A stretch of DNA of 64,000 nucleotides from Parabacteroides bouchesdurhonensis (GCF_900186615.1 NZ_LT896588.1:1052406-1116405), one strand, 5' to 3'. Positions 1 to 9,545 are shown, counted from the first letter of the stretch. Numbers and translations are program-made. The notes: a model not told the origin generated them from the sequence alone.

Positions 1-684
1 ACTTTGCGTATCATGGACGAGCGTTTGAAGAGAGTCAAATTAGCTAACTACAACGTTACCCGCCAGCAGATTGTAAGTATAGACGGAGGACGTACTACAA
101 ATCCGTCGGGAAGTGCTATTGATTATGCTTTCTTTTTAGACTACACATTGGGGTATTATTATCATTTTCCGGTTATGCCCGGACTAAAACTTCTTGCAGG
201 AAGTTCCGGCCATCTGCTTGGCGGATGTATCTACAATACCCGCAACACGAACAACCCGGTATCTGCTAAAGCCGATATAGACCTGAACTTGTCCGGAATG
301 GCCATTTACAATCTCAGAATAAAGAATTATCCTATTACATTCCGTTACCAGTTGACAGTACCTTTTGCCGGCGTTTCTTTTGCTCCGCATTATAACCAGT
401 CTTATTATGAGATGTTCGGACTGGGTAACCATTCGGGCATGGTGCAGTTCAATTCATTCCATAACAAGTTTGCAATGAAGCATTATATTACCGCCGATTT
501 TCCGGTAGGCAAACTAACAATCCGCATGGGATATCTAAACAGCCGCTACCAGACAGACATGAATAGCATTGACAGTCATATCATTACTCATACATTCATG
601 CTTGGTTTCGTAAAAGAATTTGTTTCTTTCGGAGGCAAGCGGGCCATGAATAATAAGCATACATACAAAAGTACTTACTATTAA
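1..684 (+). CDS. DUF3316-like outer-membrane-associated protein, 5' truncated by window
   Basis: The reading frame is open from the first base, so the true start lies upstream; the in-window TTG at 4 is not convincing. The visible 227 residues alternate hydrophobic and polar positions and are rich in Tyr, Phe and Asn (GYYYHFPVMPGLKLLAGSS near residue 50), as in a small beta-barrel. I recognise the overall pattern as the Bacteroidales DUF3316 family, whose function is unknown. The stop at 682-684 abuts the ATG of the S41 protease, so the two are probably co-transcribed. The family call is from memory of the sequence pattern only. Confidence 0.6.
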   Translation, partial: TLRIMDERLKRVKLANYNVTRQQIVSIDGGRTTNPSGSAIDYAFFLDYTLGYYYHFPVMPGLKLLAGSSGHLLGGCIYNTRNTNNPVSAKADIDLNLSGMAIYNLRIKNYPITFRYQLTVPFAGVSFAPHYNQSYYEMFGLGNHSGMVQFNSFHNKFAMKHYITADFPVGKLTIRMGYLNSRYQTDMNSIDSHIITHTFMLGFVKEFVSFGGKRAMNNKHTYKSTYY

Positions 685-1719
685 ATGAAGATACAGCATA
701 TAATATATGGCATAGCCTTCTTGTTTATCCTGTTTACGGGATGCGAAAAAGCAGACGATTATGTTTCCTCTCCCACAGCCAACTTTGAGGCTCTCTGGAA
801 GATAATGGATGAGAATTACTGTTTTTTTGAATACAAAGACATCGACTGGAATGAAGTACATGATCGCTATCGTGTACAGGTCACCGATACGATGAATCAA
901 TATGCTTTATTTGATGTGTTAGGGAATATGCTAAATGAGCTACAGGACGGGCACACCAATCTAATTTCTTCTTTTAACATGTCCCGTTACTGGGCCTGGT
1001 ACGAAGATTATCCGGCGAATTATTATAAAGAGATACAAGACCGATATTTAGGAACTGATTATTGGATTGCAGGAGGCTTGAAATACACACGATTGGCCGA
1101 CAATCAAATAGGATACGTTTATTATAGCAGTTTTTCCAATGGAGTAGGCGAAGCCAACTTGGACCAGATGTTTTTATACTTTAAAGACTGCAAAGCCCTT
1201 ATCTTTGACGTTCGTGAAAACGGAGGAGGTTCATTAACCTATGCCGACCGCATAGCTTCCCGTTTTATGGAAGAAAAGATGCTGACAGGCTACATTCAGC
1301 ATAAGACGGGAAAAGGACACAACGATTTTTCCAGTCCATATCCATTATACCTCTCTCCCAACACGGAACATATTCGCTGGTTACGCCCGGTTGTCGTATT
1401 AACAAACCGTCACTGCTATAGTGCCGCAAACGACTTTGTTCAGAAAATGAGCATGATGCCCTATGTCACCACAATGGGTGACAAGACGGGAGGAGGTAGC
1501 GGGCTTCCGTTTACATCCGAATTACCCAACGGATGGACTATCCGTTTCTCTGCCTCACCTATGCTTAATGCAGAGAAAGAACATACGGAGTTCGGTATAA
1601 ATCCGAAACAGAACGTCCAGATGACAGCCGATGACATCCAAAAAGGTGTAGATACATTAATAGAATCTGCCATTAAGTTTCTGACAGAACTAACAAGTGG
1701 GCAGGAAAACCAACCCTAG
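685..1719 (+). CDS. S41 family peptidase, lipoprotein
   Basis: 344 aa. The N-terminus is a lipoprotein signal (hydrophobic stretch ending LFTGC, Cys about 20), so the protein is probably membrane-anchored and faces the periplasm or the surface. The C-terminal half has the tail-specific protease fold signature: a strand ending FDVRENGGGS, then TNRHCYSAANDF with likely nucleophile Ser246, then MGDKTGGGSG with likely general base Lys267. S41 enzymes use a Ser/Lys dyad. No PDZ domain is obvious, which matches the short Bacteroidales S41 lipoproteins. The ATG follows the upstream stop without a gap, so it sits in the same operon. Substrate unknown. Confidence 0.85.
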   Translation: MKIQHIIYGIAFLFILFTGCEKADDYVSSPTANFEALWKIMDENYCFFEYKDIDWNEVHDRYRVQVTDTMNQYALFDVLGNMLNELQDGHTNLISSFNMSRYWAWYEDYPANYYKEIQDRYLGTDYWIAGGLKYTRLADNQIGYVYYSSFSNGVGEANLDQMFLYFKDCKALIFDVRENGGGSLTYADRIASRFMEEKMLTGYIQHKTGKGHNDFSSPYPLYLSPNTEHIRWLRPVVVLTNRHCYSAANDFVQKMSMMPYVTTMGDKTGGGSGLPFTSELPNGWTIRFSASPMLNAEKEHTEFGINPKQNVQMTADDIQKGVDTLIESAIKFLTELTSGQENQP

Positions 1720-1804
1720 TCCAGGTTCAGGCCTATTCCAAAACTTTCCTCCGAAATATTTGCTCATTATAAAAAAAACATTACCTTTGCACCGCAATCC
1801 AAAT

Positions 1805-1886
1805 GCGGCTGTGGTGTAATTGGTAGCCACGCCAGACTTAGGATCTGGTGCTTCACGGCGTGGGGGTTCGAGTCCCTTCAGCCGCA
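1805..1886 (+). tRNA. tRNA-Leu (anticodon UAG)
   Basis: The acceptor stem gcggctg (1805-1811) pairs with cagccgc (1879-1885). The anticodon stem ccaga/tctgg encloses loop cttagga, giving anticodon TAG (reads CUA/CUN Leu). The long variable arm and the GGTTCGAGTCC T-loop fit a class II tRNA. CCA is not encoded. Its 3' end is the target repeated at 2095-2113 and 9956-9971. Confidence 0.95.
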
Positions 1887-1890
1887 CAAA
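1875..1890 (+). repeat. att-like direct repeat, copy 1 (within tRNA-Leu)
   Basis: ccttcagccgcacaaa, identical to 9956-9971. The larger block 1869-1887 is identical to 2095-2113. Confidence 0.8.
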
Positions 1891-1895
1891 ATGCA

Positions 1896-1925
1896 AAATC
1901 CTTCTGATTAGGTTCAGGGGGATTT
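1896..1925 (+). terminator. Hairpin after tRNA-Leu
   Basis: aaatccttctga (1896-1907) pairs with tcagggggattt (1914-1925) over 12 positions, two of them G-U, with a 6-nt loop, followed by the T-rich cttgttttat. It is a good intrinsic terminator for the tRNA, although it lies inside the putative island boundary. Confidence 0.6.
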
Positions 1926-2094
1926 CTTGTTTTATACTGTTTATTAGGGTATTACAGCATTCTTTTTTCTCTCTAAAATAGATAAATCATGTCGAAATAA
2001 TGCTCTTCAGGTATCAAATCGAGGATTTTTCAATTTTGAGAGTATAAAGAAATATGGTAAGTCGTTAATACAGTGCGATACCGGCCGTGGGGGC

Positions 2095-2113
2095 CGAGTC
2101 CCTTCAGCCGCAC
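2095..2113 (+). repeat. att-like direct repeat, copy 2
   Basis: Exact 19-nt copy of the tRNA-Leu T-arm and acceptor end, preceded by gtggggg as in the tRNA but with a one-base deletion and one substitution. No 5' tRNA half is present, so this is an attachment-site scar, not a gene. Confidence 0.8.
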
Positions 2114-2383
2114 TGATAAAAATCGAAAAATCAAGCAAATCTTTGAAATATACGAAAAAGGCAAAAAGGGTAGTTCTAAGCACTATTTTACTGACCCTAT
2201 TCTTGACCCCATTCCGAAAATAACAAAAGGGGGCACATTAAATTAAATGTGTCATTTGAAAAAGTAGAAAGCATCATAAGAATGATCCACGATTGGCAAA
2301 ACCACCGAAAGAAGAGCAACGAATCCCCCCTACAAATCAGAAACAAAATCGAGGTAGAAAAAGAGAGCTTGCATTAGACACCA

Positions 2384-2424
2384 AATTTTAATCGGAACTG
2401 GATTGAATAGCTCCGATTAAAATT
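2384..2424 (-). terminator. 13-bp perfect inverted repeat downstream of the orphan gene
   Basis: aattttaatcgga (2384-2396) and its exact complement tccgattaaaatt (2412-2424) flank a 15-nt loop. It lies 20 nt beyond the stop of the leftward gene 2445-2849, so a terminator role is plausible. The loop is longer than usual. Confidence 0.45.
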
Positions 2425-2444
2425 GTTACCTAAAAAAGAGTGCA

Positions 2445-2849
2445 TTAAGAATAAAACAACACATAAATATCATAAGGAGGATAACTCGTTTTCTTGATAC
2501 ATACGTAATAACCGGAAACAGTCCACCTGTTTTTAATGAAATCATATTCATACCTTTTTTTAAGATAATCGATAAGGTTTTCTATCGTCTGCCTCTTATC
2601 AGAAAAAAGATAGATCATATTACAGTTACCTTTCGGATTAAAAGTACAAGTTACGGTAACTTCTTCCGTGTCAAACCGTATTTCGATTGATTTTTCTGTT
2701 ACATCTTGCTCGTAATAATCTATAATACAGTGAGGATAAGTTTCGTATATATACTTGATTCCAGGTAATGTGAGGCTCATTAAGCTGCCTATCTGCTGAA
2801 GCAGACAAGAAAAATCATCTATATTAATAGCTTTTTGATTGTTGTTCAT
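2445..2849 (-). CDS. Hypothetical protein (134 aa)
   Basis: I do not recognise a family. It is a soluble, acidic-to-neutral protein with mixed alpha/beta pattern: an N-terminal helix (FSCLLQQIGSLMSL), then strand-rich segments (KSIEIRFDTEEVTVTCTF) and a Tyr-rich C-terminus (YPPYDIYVLFYS). No signal peptide or membrane segment. It is transcribed away from the NTase-HEPN gene from a promoter candidate at 2989-2996. AT-rich, like the rest of the island. Confidence 0.6.
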   Translation of the reverse strand: MNNNQKAINIDDFSCLLQQIGSLMSLTLPGIKYIYETYPHCIIDYYEQDVTEKSIEIRFDTEEVTVTCTFNPKGNCNMIYLFSDKRQTIENLIDYLKKRYEYDFIKNRWTVSGYYVCIKKTSYPPYDIYVLFYS

Positions 2850-2988
2850 AAGACACGTTCCTTTTTAACCCGATTAATAAAATCAGGTCAGATAAATATT
2901 AAAAAATAACCCATTGATTACCTGTAGTTATATAAGCTTATTCATTCCGTATGTATAGCACAGAATAAATAAAAACAGGAACGTGGCT

Positions 2989-2996
2989 CAAAGATA
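2989..2996 (-). promoter_or_regulatory. Bacteroidales -7 element (TATCTTTG) for the 2445-2849 gene
   Basis: The reverse complement of caaagata matches TAnnTTTG. It lies about 140 nt upstream of the start at 2849 and is divergent from the element at 3039-3046. Confidence 0.45.
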
Positions 2997-3038
2997 CAAC
3001 TTCTGTAAAAATGTTAATGGTAATCGGTATTTTTTTTG

Positions 3039-3046
3039 TAGTTTTG
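3039..3046 (+). promoter_or_regulatory. Bacteroidales -7 element (TAGTTTTG) for the NTase-HEPN gene
   Basis: Exact TAnnTTTG match 28 nt before the ATG at 3075. It probably also drives the restriction gene at 4020. Confidence 0.6.
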
Positions 3047-3074
3047 TGTTTTTAAGATTCTATTTATCAAGACA

Positions 3075-3965
3075 ATGAAAAATTCTATTGCATACTTACC
3101 CAAAGACAAACAGGAAGACCTTAACTTCCTGATTAATGAGGTATTAAAACGCTTACCTCAAATGGAGTATATTATTCTGTATGGAAGTTATGCAAGGGAT
3201 AATTATGTAAAGCGGGCAATAAGAGTTGAGGATGGCGGAATACCAACCGTCAAAATATCTGATTACGATATATTGGTTATTACAAGCGGAATTAACCCTA
3301 AAAAAGCGGAAACAGTACTTGACAATATTGAGGATGTGTTTTTTACTGGTAAAGACTTTGACCGGGATACTCCCGTTCAATTCATAAATGATGATATAAA
3401 GACTTTCAATAAATACATAGGGGAAGGAAGATACTTTTATACTCAGATAAAAGAAGAAGGCATTATACTCTATAATAGCGGGAAATATAAATTAGCCCGT
3501 AGAAGAAAGCTTAACTTTGATGAGATAAAGGAACAGGCGCAGGAGTATTTTGATGAGAAGTTTAAGAGAGCCAGTAACTTTTTGAAGTATGCAAAAATGG
3601 CTCAAAAAGAAACAGACTATAAAGAAGCATCTTTCTTTCTTCATCAAGCATGTGAAAATTATTACTATACCATAAGATTAAGTTTTACTCTGCGAAATAA
3701 TAAACAACATAATCTTTCTAAACTATCCGGTTCCGTAAAAAAGTATTCGGATGAGCTGAAAATGGTTTTTCCACAAAATTCGCCAGAAGAGAAACGGCTA
3801 TTTACTCTCCTTAAAGCTGCTTATGTGGATGCAAGGTACAATCCACATTTTGTAGTGACCAAAGAAGACATTGATGCGCTGATTCCAAAAGTGGAATTAC
3901 TACGTGATATTACCAAAAAGATTTGTGAGGAGAGGATAAAGGAATATGGGGAGCGAATCGATTAA
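3075..3965 (+). CDS. Fused nucleotidyltransferase-HEPN domain protein
   Basis: 296 aa with two domains. Residues about 1-130 are a minimal (MNT-type) nucleotidyltransferase: YGSYARDN (Gly37-Ser38) followed by SDYDILV (Asp63, Asp65), the GS...DxD metal-binding signature. Residues about 160-285 form a helical HEPN domain ending an RNNKQH motif (Arg207-x4-His212), matching the catalytic R-x4-6-H of HEPN RNases. In split systems the MNT protein modifies and silences the HEPN toxin; here both are in one chain. The gene lies 54 nt before a restriction-modification gene and has its own promoter candidate. Whether it is a self-contained toxin-antitoxin, a defence sensor or an accessory factor cannot be told from sequence. 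There is no in-frame damage. Confidence 0.8.
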   Translation: MKNSIAYLPKDKQEDLNFLINEVLKRLPQMEYIILYGSYARDNYVKRAIRVEDGGIPTVKISDYDILVITSGINPKKAETVLDNIEDVFFTGKDFDRDTPVQFINDDIKTFNKYIGEGRYFYTQIKEEGIILYNSGKYKLARRRKLNFDEIKEQAQEYFDEKFKRASNFLKYAKMAQKETDYKEASFFLHQACENYYYTIRLSFTLRNNKQHNLSKLSGSVKKYSDELKMVFPQNSPEEKRLFTLLKAAYVDARYNPHFVVTKEDIDALIPKVELLRDITKKICEERIKEYGERID

Positions 3966-4019
3966 AATTTTATCGCCTAAAAAGTATCATGAAATTTGAT
4001 AAAAAAGTAATACATAAAT

Positions 4020-7000
4020 ATGAGTATCGAAACTTTCAATTCAGTACTAAATAAATTCAGGAAAGAAGCATTATCAGAACGAGAAAAAGGGTTTAAGTTC
4101 GAAAAGTTAATGCAAGCCTATCTAAAAACGACTCCATTATATGCTAACGTATTCAAAAAAGTATGGATGTGGGATGAGTTTCCCTCACATGCTGAATTTG
4201 GTAAGAATGATGTAGGTATAGATTTGGTCGCTGTTACTTATGATAATGAATTTTGGGCAATACAATGTAAATGCTACCAAGAAAATACATATATAGGAAA
4301 ATCGGAAGTAGATAGTTTCTTGTCCACTTCAGGTAAATATTTCTCTGACCCTAAAACTACTAAACAAGTAAGTTTTTCCAATAGACTTTGGGTTTCTACA
4401 ACTAACAATTGGAGTGAAAATGCAAATAAAACATTAAACAATCAAACTGTTCAGGTCACACGTTTGCTTTTATCTGAACTTGAGAATGATGATGTTGATT
4501 GGCTAAAATTGGAAAAAGGAATTTTTGGTGAAGCTGCTCGTGTCGAGCAGAAAAAACCTTTTGAGCATCAAGAAACAGCCATCAATAAAGCTCACGAATA
4601 CTTTAAAAACCATAATCGGGGTAAACTGATTATGGCTTGTGGTACAGGTAAAACATTTACTTCTCTTAAAATAGCTGAACAAGAAACTAATAATAAAGGG
4701 TTAGTATTGTTTTTAGTTCCCTCTATTGCATTATTAGGTCAGACATTGAGAGAATGGTCAGCACAAGCATCTAAACCAATAAATCCCATTTGTATTTGTA
4801 GTGATAGAAGAGTAACTCAACAAAGAAGTCTAAATGACGATGATGAAACATTCGCTGTTATCAATCTTGCGTTACCTGCTTCTACTGATGTTAGAAAAAT
4901 AGGAAGCCAATTACAACATGCTTTAGATAAAGATGGTATGACGGTTGTATTCTCAACTTACCAATCAATTGATGTTATATCAGAAGCTCAACAATTTTAC
5001 ATAAATAATTTCACAAATAAAGATGAAATATTCCAAAGCGAAGACGAGAATAAAAAAGGCATATTTGACCTTGTAATATGTGATGAGGCTCATCGTACAA
5101 CAGGGGTAACATTAAGTGGTCAGGATGAAAGCTCATTTGTGAAGGTGCATGACAATAATTTTATCAAAGCCCGCAAACGCATCTATATGACCGCAACACC
5201 ACGTCTATATAGTGATGAAACCAAAACTAAGGCAAGTCAGAACGATGCGATATTAGCATCTATGGATGATGAAGCCATTTATGGTGCTGAGATATACCGT
5301 ATAGGTTTTGGTGAGGCAGTTGACCGCAATTTATTGTCCGATTATAAAGTTCTTGTATTAACAGTGGGGGATAAAGACATCTCGCCATTAATGCAACGTA
5401 TAACTTCAGACAATAGTGGTGAAATAAATACTGATGACTTATCTAAAATGGTTGGTTGTATCAATGCTTTGTCTAAGAAACTATTAGGTGATGCAGCCAT
5501 TATAAAAGACACAGACCCCGACCCGATGCGTAAAGCTGTTGCCTTCTGTCAGAATATAAAGGTGTCGAAAGCGACCTCATTGATGTTTAATGAGTGTGAA
5601 CCTGCTTATTTTGAGGACAAAACTGAAGAAGAAAAAGCAAGTATGGTCTATGTACAGTCAAAACATATTGATGGTAGTATGTCAGCTCCGCAGCGGGACG
5701 AATTATTATCGTGGCTCAAATCTAACCCTGAGGATGACAAAGAATGTCGTATGCTCACGAATGTTCGGTGTTTGAGTGAAGGCGTGGATGTCCCTTCATT
5801 AGACGCTGTACTTTTCTTATCGGCTCGTAATTCACAGGTGGATGTTGTGCAGTCAGTTGGTCGTGTAATGCGTAGAGCAGAAGGGAAAAAATATGGTTAT
5901 ATTATTATCCCTGTTGTTGTACCCGAAGGAGTGGATGCAAGCGAAGCATTAGATAAGAATCCTCGCTTCAATGTCGTCTGGACTGTACTGAATGCTCTTC
6001 GGGCACATGATGACCGTTTCAATGCTACTATAAATAAAATAGAATTAAATAAAAATAAACCTGCTCAAATACTGATTGGTGGTATAGACAATGGCACAGA
6101 CGGAGATGGGGATGGTACAGAACCAAATGGAAGTTCTGCTTTAGCTGCTCAGTTAGCAATACAATTTGAAGAACTACAAAGCACCTTCTATGCTAAGATG
6201 GTACAGAAAGTAGGTAATAAACGGTATTGGGAACAATGGGCAAAAGATATAGCTCATATCGCAGAAGAACATATTATCAGGATTAAAAAACTGATAAAAG
6301 AAGAAGGAAAGCATAAAAAAGCATTTGATGAATTTATCAAAGGACTTCGCAAAAATATAAATCCATCAGTAAGTGAACAGGAAGCTATTGAGATGCTCTC
6401 TCAACACATGATTACTAAACCTGTATTTGAAGCCTTATTTGAAAACTATTCCTTTGTTCAAAACAACCCTATATCTAAATCCATGCAAAAAGTTATGGAT
6501 TTGTTAGATGATGAAGTAACAGAGGATGAGAATGAAAAACTAAATAAATTCTATGATTCGGTTCGTAGGCGCGTTAAGGACATTGACAATGCAGAAGGTA
6601 AACAAAAAGTAATTGTAGAGCTTTATGATAAATTCTTTAAATCTGCATTTCCTAAAGTAGTTGAGAAACTTGGAATTGTATATACTCCTGTTGAAGTAGT
6701 TGACTTTATTATTAATTCAGTGGGGTATATATTACAAAAAGAGTTTGGGCGCAGTTTATCCGATGAAAATGTTCATATACTTGACCCTTTTACAGGAACA
6801 GGAACTTTCATTGCTCGATTATTGCAAAGCGGACTGATTAAAAAAGAAGATTTAGAACGCAAATACACAAAAGAATTACATGCTAATGAGATTATTCTTT
6901 TAGCTTATTATATTGCTTCAATCAATATAGAAAACATATATCATGACCTTTCAAATGATAGTGAAAGTTATAAATCTTTTAATGGAATATGTTTGACTGA

Positions 7001-8921
7001 TACTTTCCAATTAGGAGAAGATGACAATAGTGAAAAGATGTTTTCTGAGATGTTTCCTCAAAACTCTAAACGGGTTATGGAGCAAAAGAAAACTCCATTA
7101 CGTGTAATTATTGGAAATCCACCTTATTCTGTTGGGCAAAAAGATGCAAATGACAATGCTCAAAATCAATCATATACCAATCTTGATAATAAAATAGCAA
7201 ATACTTATGTAGCTTTATCTAATACTACAATGAATAAAGCGCTATATGACAGTTATATCAAAGCTTTCAGATGGGCTTCTGACCGATTGGATAAGAAAAA
7301 CGGTGGTGTTATAGCTTTTGTTACTAATGGAAGTTGGATTGATGGTAATGCAACATCAGGATTTAGAAAGAGTATAGAAAACGAATTTACATCTATCTAT
7401 GTATTTAACCTGAGAGGTAACCAACGAACAAGTGGGGAACTATCTAGAAAAGAGGGAGGTAAGATTTTTGGTTCAGGTTCACGTACTCCTATTGCCATTA
7501 CCCTATTGGTGAAGAATCCACAATCGACCAATAAAAAAGCAACAATACACTATCACGATATTGGGGATTACTTAAGCAGAGAAGAAAAATTAAGCATTGT
7601 AAAGGATTTCAAAAGTATTAACAATCCTTCCATACAATGGAAAACACTGCAACCCAATGAGCATGGTGATTGGTTAAATCTAAGAAGCGATGTATTTGAA
7701 TCTTTCATAGTGTTAGGTAGTAAAGATAAAAAAGAAAAAAGAAGAATTTTTGAAATAAATTCAAATGGTGTTGTAACAGCAAGAGATGGGTGGGTATATA
7801 ATTTTTCGAAAGAAAAAGTAAATTCTAATATGAAAAACATGATTGACTTCTACAATCAACAAGTGGATGAATTTATATTCGAATTAGAGAGAAATCCAAA
7901 GATAGAAGTTGCTGAATTTACAGATAAAGACCCATCTAAAATCAGTTGGTCAAGAGCATTGCAAAATTCATTGAGAGGAAAATATAAAAGAAATCACAGT
8001 GAAGAGAATATTGTTTCAAGCTTATACAGACCTTTCTGCAAACAATATTTTTATTTTGATAGAAACTTTAATGAATGTGTTTATCAAACACCTAAGTTAT
8101 TTCCATCAGCAAATCATAAAAATGCTGTGATTTGTCTTTCAGGAATAGGAAGTAGTAAGCCTTTCTCAACAATAATTACTGATAATAATTTAAGTTATGA
8201 TACTATAGAAAAAGGTCAATGCTTCCCACTATATTGGTACGAAGAAAACGCACAGGATTTATTAGACTTGTTTAAAGATACCACTACCGACCGCTATATT
8301 CGCAGGGATGGCGTTTCAGATTTCATACTCAAAGAAGCTCGTGTCAAATATAGTCACAAAACCACCAAAGAAGATATTTTCTATTATGTATATGGTATTC
8401 TTCACAGCCCTGATTATCGCACAGCATTCGAAGCTGATTTGAAAAAGATGTTACCACGTCTACCATTAGTCGACAAATCAGACGATTTTTGGGCATTCAG
8501 CAAAGCTGGTAGAGACTTAGCTAACCTTCATCTCAATTACGAGACAGTAGAGCCTTACAAGGGCGTAGAAATTGTTTTTGGCGTAGGTAATAGAATTGAT
8601 TATCGTGTGGACAAAATGCGTTTTGGTAAAAATGGTAAAGAAACAGATAAATCTACTATATTTTACAATAGTCAAATTGCTATTCATAACATTCCATTAG
8701 AAGCATATGGGTATATCGTGAATGGTAAAAGTGCTATCGAGTGGATAATGGAACGTTATGCTGTAACTATCAATAAGGATAGTCAAATCAAAAATGACCC
8801 GAATGATTGGTCTCGTGAACACGATGATGAGAAGTATATCTACAATCTTTTGCTTCGTATTATTACTGTTAGTGTTGAAACTGTAAAAATTGTGAATGGG
8901 TTGCCAAAGTTGGAATTTTAG
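4020..8921 (+). CDS. Type ISP (LlaGI-class) single-polypeptide restriction-modification enzyme
   Basis: 1633 aa, close to the roughly 1570-aa LlaGI family. The domains run in the expected order. An N-terminal PD-(D/E)xK nuclease has GIDLV Asp68 and QCK Gln82/Lys84. A superfamily 2 ATPase has Walker A GTGKT at 208-212, DEAH at 355-358, a TATP motif and a VQSVGRVMRR arginine motif. A helical coupler spans about 690-890. A gamma-type N6-adenine methyltransferase has motif I DPFTGTGTF from Asp922 and catalytic NPPY at 1033-1036. A C-terminal target-recognition region follows. Such enzymes methylate one strand of an asymmetric site and cleave after translocation and collision. All catalytic motifs are present, so the enzyme looks active. 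AT-rich and clearly foreign relative to the purL side. Confidence 0.93.
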   Translation: MSIETFNSVLNKFRKEALSEREKGFKFEKLMQAYLKTTPLYANVFKKVWMWDEFPSHAEFGKNDVGIDLVAVTYDNEFWAIQCKCYQENTYIGKSEVDSFLSTSGKYFSDPKTTKQVSFSNRLWVSTTNNWSENANKTLNNQTVQVTRLLLSELENDDVDWLKLEKGIFGEAARVEQKKPFEHQETAINKAHEYFKNHNRGKLIMACGTGKTFTSLKIAEQETNNKGLVLFLVPSIALLGQTLREWSAQASKPINPICICSDRRVTQQRSLNDDDETFAVINLALPASTDVRKIGSQLQHALDKDGMTVVFSTYQSIDVISEAQQFYINNFTNKDEIFQSEDENKKGIFDLVICDEAHRTTGVTLSGQDESSFVKVHDNNFIKARKRIYMTATPRLYSDETKTKASQNDAILASMDDEAIYGAEIYRIGFGEAVDRNLLSDYKVLVLTVGDKDISPLMQRITSDNSGEINTDDLSKMVGCINALSKKLLGDAAIIKDTDPDPMRKAVAFCQNIKVSKATSLMFNECEPAYFEDKTEEEKASMVYVQSKHIDGSMSAPQRDELLSWLKSNPEDDKECRMLTNVRCLSEGVDVPSLDAVLFLSARNSQVDVVQSVGRVMRRAEGKKYGYIIIPVVVPEGVDASEALDKNPRFNVVWTVLNALRAHDDRFNATINKIELNKNKPAQILIGGIDNGTDGDGDGTEPNGSSALAAQLAIQFEELQSTFYAKMVQKVGNKRYWEQWAKDIAHIAEEHIIRIKKLIKEEGKHKKAFDEFIKGLRKNINPSVSEQEAIEMLSQHMITKPVFEALFENYSFVQNNPISKSMQKVMDLLDDEVTEDENEKLNKFYDSVRRRVKDIDNAEGKQKVIVELYDKFFKSAFPKVVEKLGIVYTPVEVVDFIINSVGYILQKEFGRSLSDENVHILDPFTGTGTFIARLLQSGLIKKEDLERKYTKELHANEIILLAYYIASINIENIYHDLSNDSESYKSFNGICLTDTFQLGEDDNSEKMFSEMFPQNSKRVMEQKKTPLRVIIGNPPYSVGQKDANDNAQNQSYTNLDNKIANTYVALSNTTMNKALYDSYIKAFRWASDRLDKKNGGVIAFVTNGSWIDGNATSGFRKSIENEFTSIYVFNLRGNQRTSGELSRKEGGKIFGSGSRTPIAITLLVKNPQSTNKKATIHYHDIGDYLSREEKLSIVKDFKSINNPSIQWKTLQPNEHGDWLNLRSDVFESFIVLGSKDKKEKRRIFEINSNGVVTARDGWVYNFSKEKVNSNMKNMIDFYNQQVDEFIFELERNPKIEVAEFTDKDPSKISWSRALQNSLRGKYKRNHSEENIVSSLYRPFCKQYFYFDRNFNECVYQTPKLFPSANHKNAVICLSGIGSSKPFSTIITDNNLSYDTIEKGQCFPLYWYEENAQDLLDLFKDTTTDRYIRRDGVSDFILKEARVKYSHKTTKEDIFYYVYGILHSPDYRTAFEADLKKMLPRLPLVDKSDDFWAFSKAGRDLANLHLNYETVEPYKGVEIVFGVGNRIDYRVDKMRFGKNGKETDKSTIFYNSQIAIHNIPLEAYGYIVNGKSAIEWIMERYAVTINKDSQIKNDPNDWSREHDDEKYIYNLLLRIITVSVETVKIVNGLPKLEF

Positions 8922-8936
8922 AAGAATAGAGGTAGT

Positions 8937-9545
8937 ATGGATTATATATACTTACTCTTTAAAATATTAATTTTCTTAAAACAGCTATCTATTATTAGCA
9001 TTATAATTATGGAAATAACAAAATTCATTTTTGAGATTTTAGGAGCTTTGGGGGCTATTGGTACATTTGGGGCATTTGTAATGCTCTTTATAAAGGACAA
9101 ATACAAACAAGACCAAATTGATAAATTAACCAATATAACAGAAAAGTTAACAAATATTGCAAGCACACTTGAGGTACAAAATGATAATTTGGCTAAACAA
9201 CTTAGAGCAAGTGTTCTTCCTGAATTATGGACTAATGGCATTTATCAAGATGCTAATGGTATAGATTTCAAGATAAACCTAAGCAATAGAGGCGAAATTG
9301 CTAAATTAATTAAGTTCGAATTAGAGTCAGATGACATAATACTTCATAATGAGCATTTACCTTCTGATTTATTAAAAGAAGAAGAGAGATGGATATTCTG
9401 CGAATCCAATTGTGAGAAAAGACACGTAGATTGTAAATACATTATTTATGTAATTTATACAGATAAACTTGGTAATAAATATAAACTAAAAATAAAATCT
9501 GCAAAGAATGCTTATCCTGTTATTGTAGGAAATGATTTAGTATAA
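8937..9545 (+). CDS. Membrane-anchored protein of unknown function, downstream of the restriction enzyme
   Basis: 202 aa from ATG 8937; an ATG at 9009 (MEITKFIFEILGALGAIG...) is an equally good start and leaves one clean transmembrane helix (about 25 residues). The helix is followed by a short coiled coil (QIDKLTNITEKLTNIASTLEVQNDNLAKQL) and a soluble beta-rich domain of about 110 residues. The start lies 15 nt after the stop of the Type ISP gene, suggesting one transcript. I recognise no family. The layout (one membrane helix, coiled coil, sensor-like domain) resembles accessory proteins of defence islands, but that is inference. Confidence 0.6.
   Translation: MDYIYLLFKILIFLKQLSIISIIIMEITKFIFEILGALGAIGTFGAFVMLFIKDKYKQDQIDKLTNITEKLTNIASTLEVQNDNLAKQLRASVLPELWTNGIYQDANGIDFKINLSNRGEIAKLIKFELESDDIILHNEHLPSDLLKEEERWIFCESNCEKRHVDCKYIIYVIYTDKLGNKYKLKIKSAKNAYPVIVGNDLV

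Larger units (their letters stand above)
1927..2444. other. Gene-poor island edge
   Basis: No convincing gene. The stretch holds the second att-like copy (2095-2113), then AT-rich sequence with only a short frame ending in MIHDWQNHRKKS...ESLH at 2282-2377 (31 aa), which I cannot assign and which may be the decayed 3' end of a former gene. The inverted repeat at 2384-2424 closes the stretch. Confidence 0.5.

Noticed and set aside
2095-2113. Second tRNA-Leu gene
   Set aside because: Only the 3' end is present, with no anticodon arm or 5' acceptor strand; it is an attachment-site copy.
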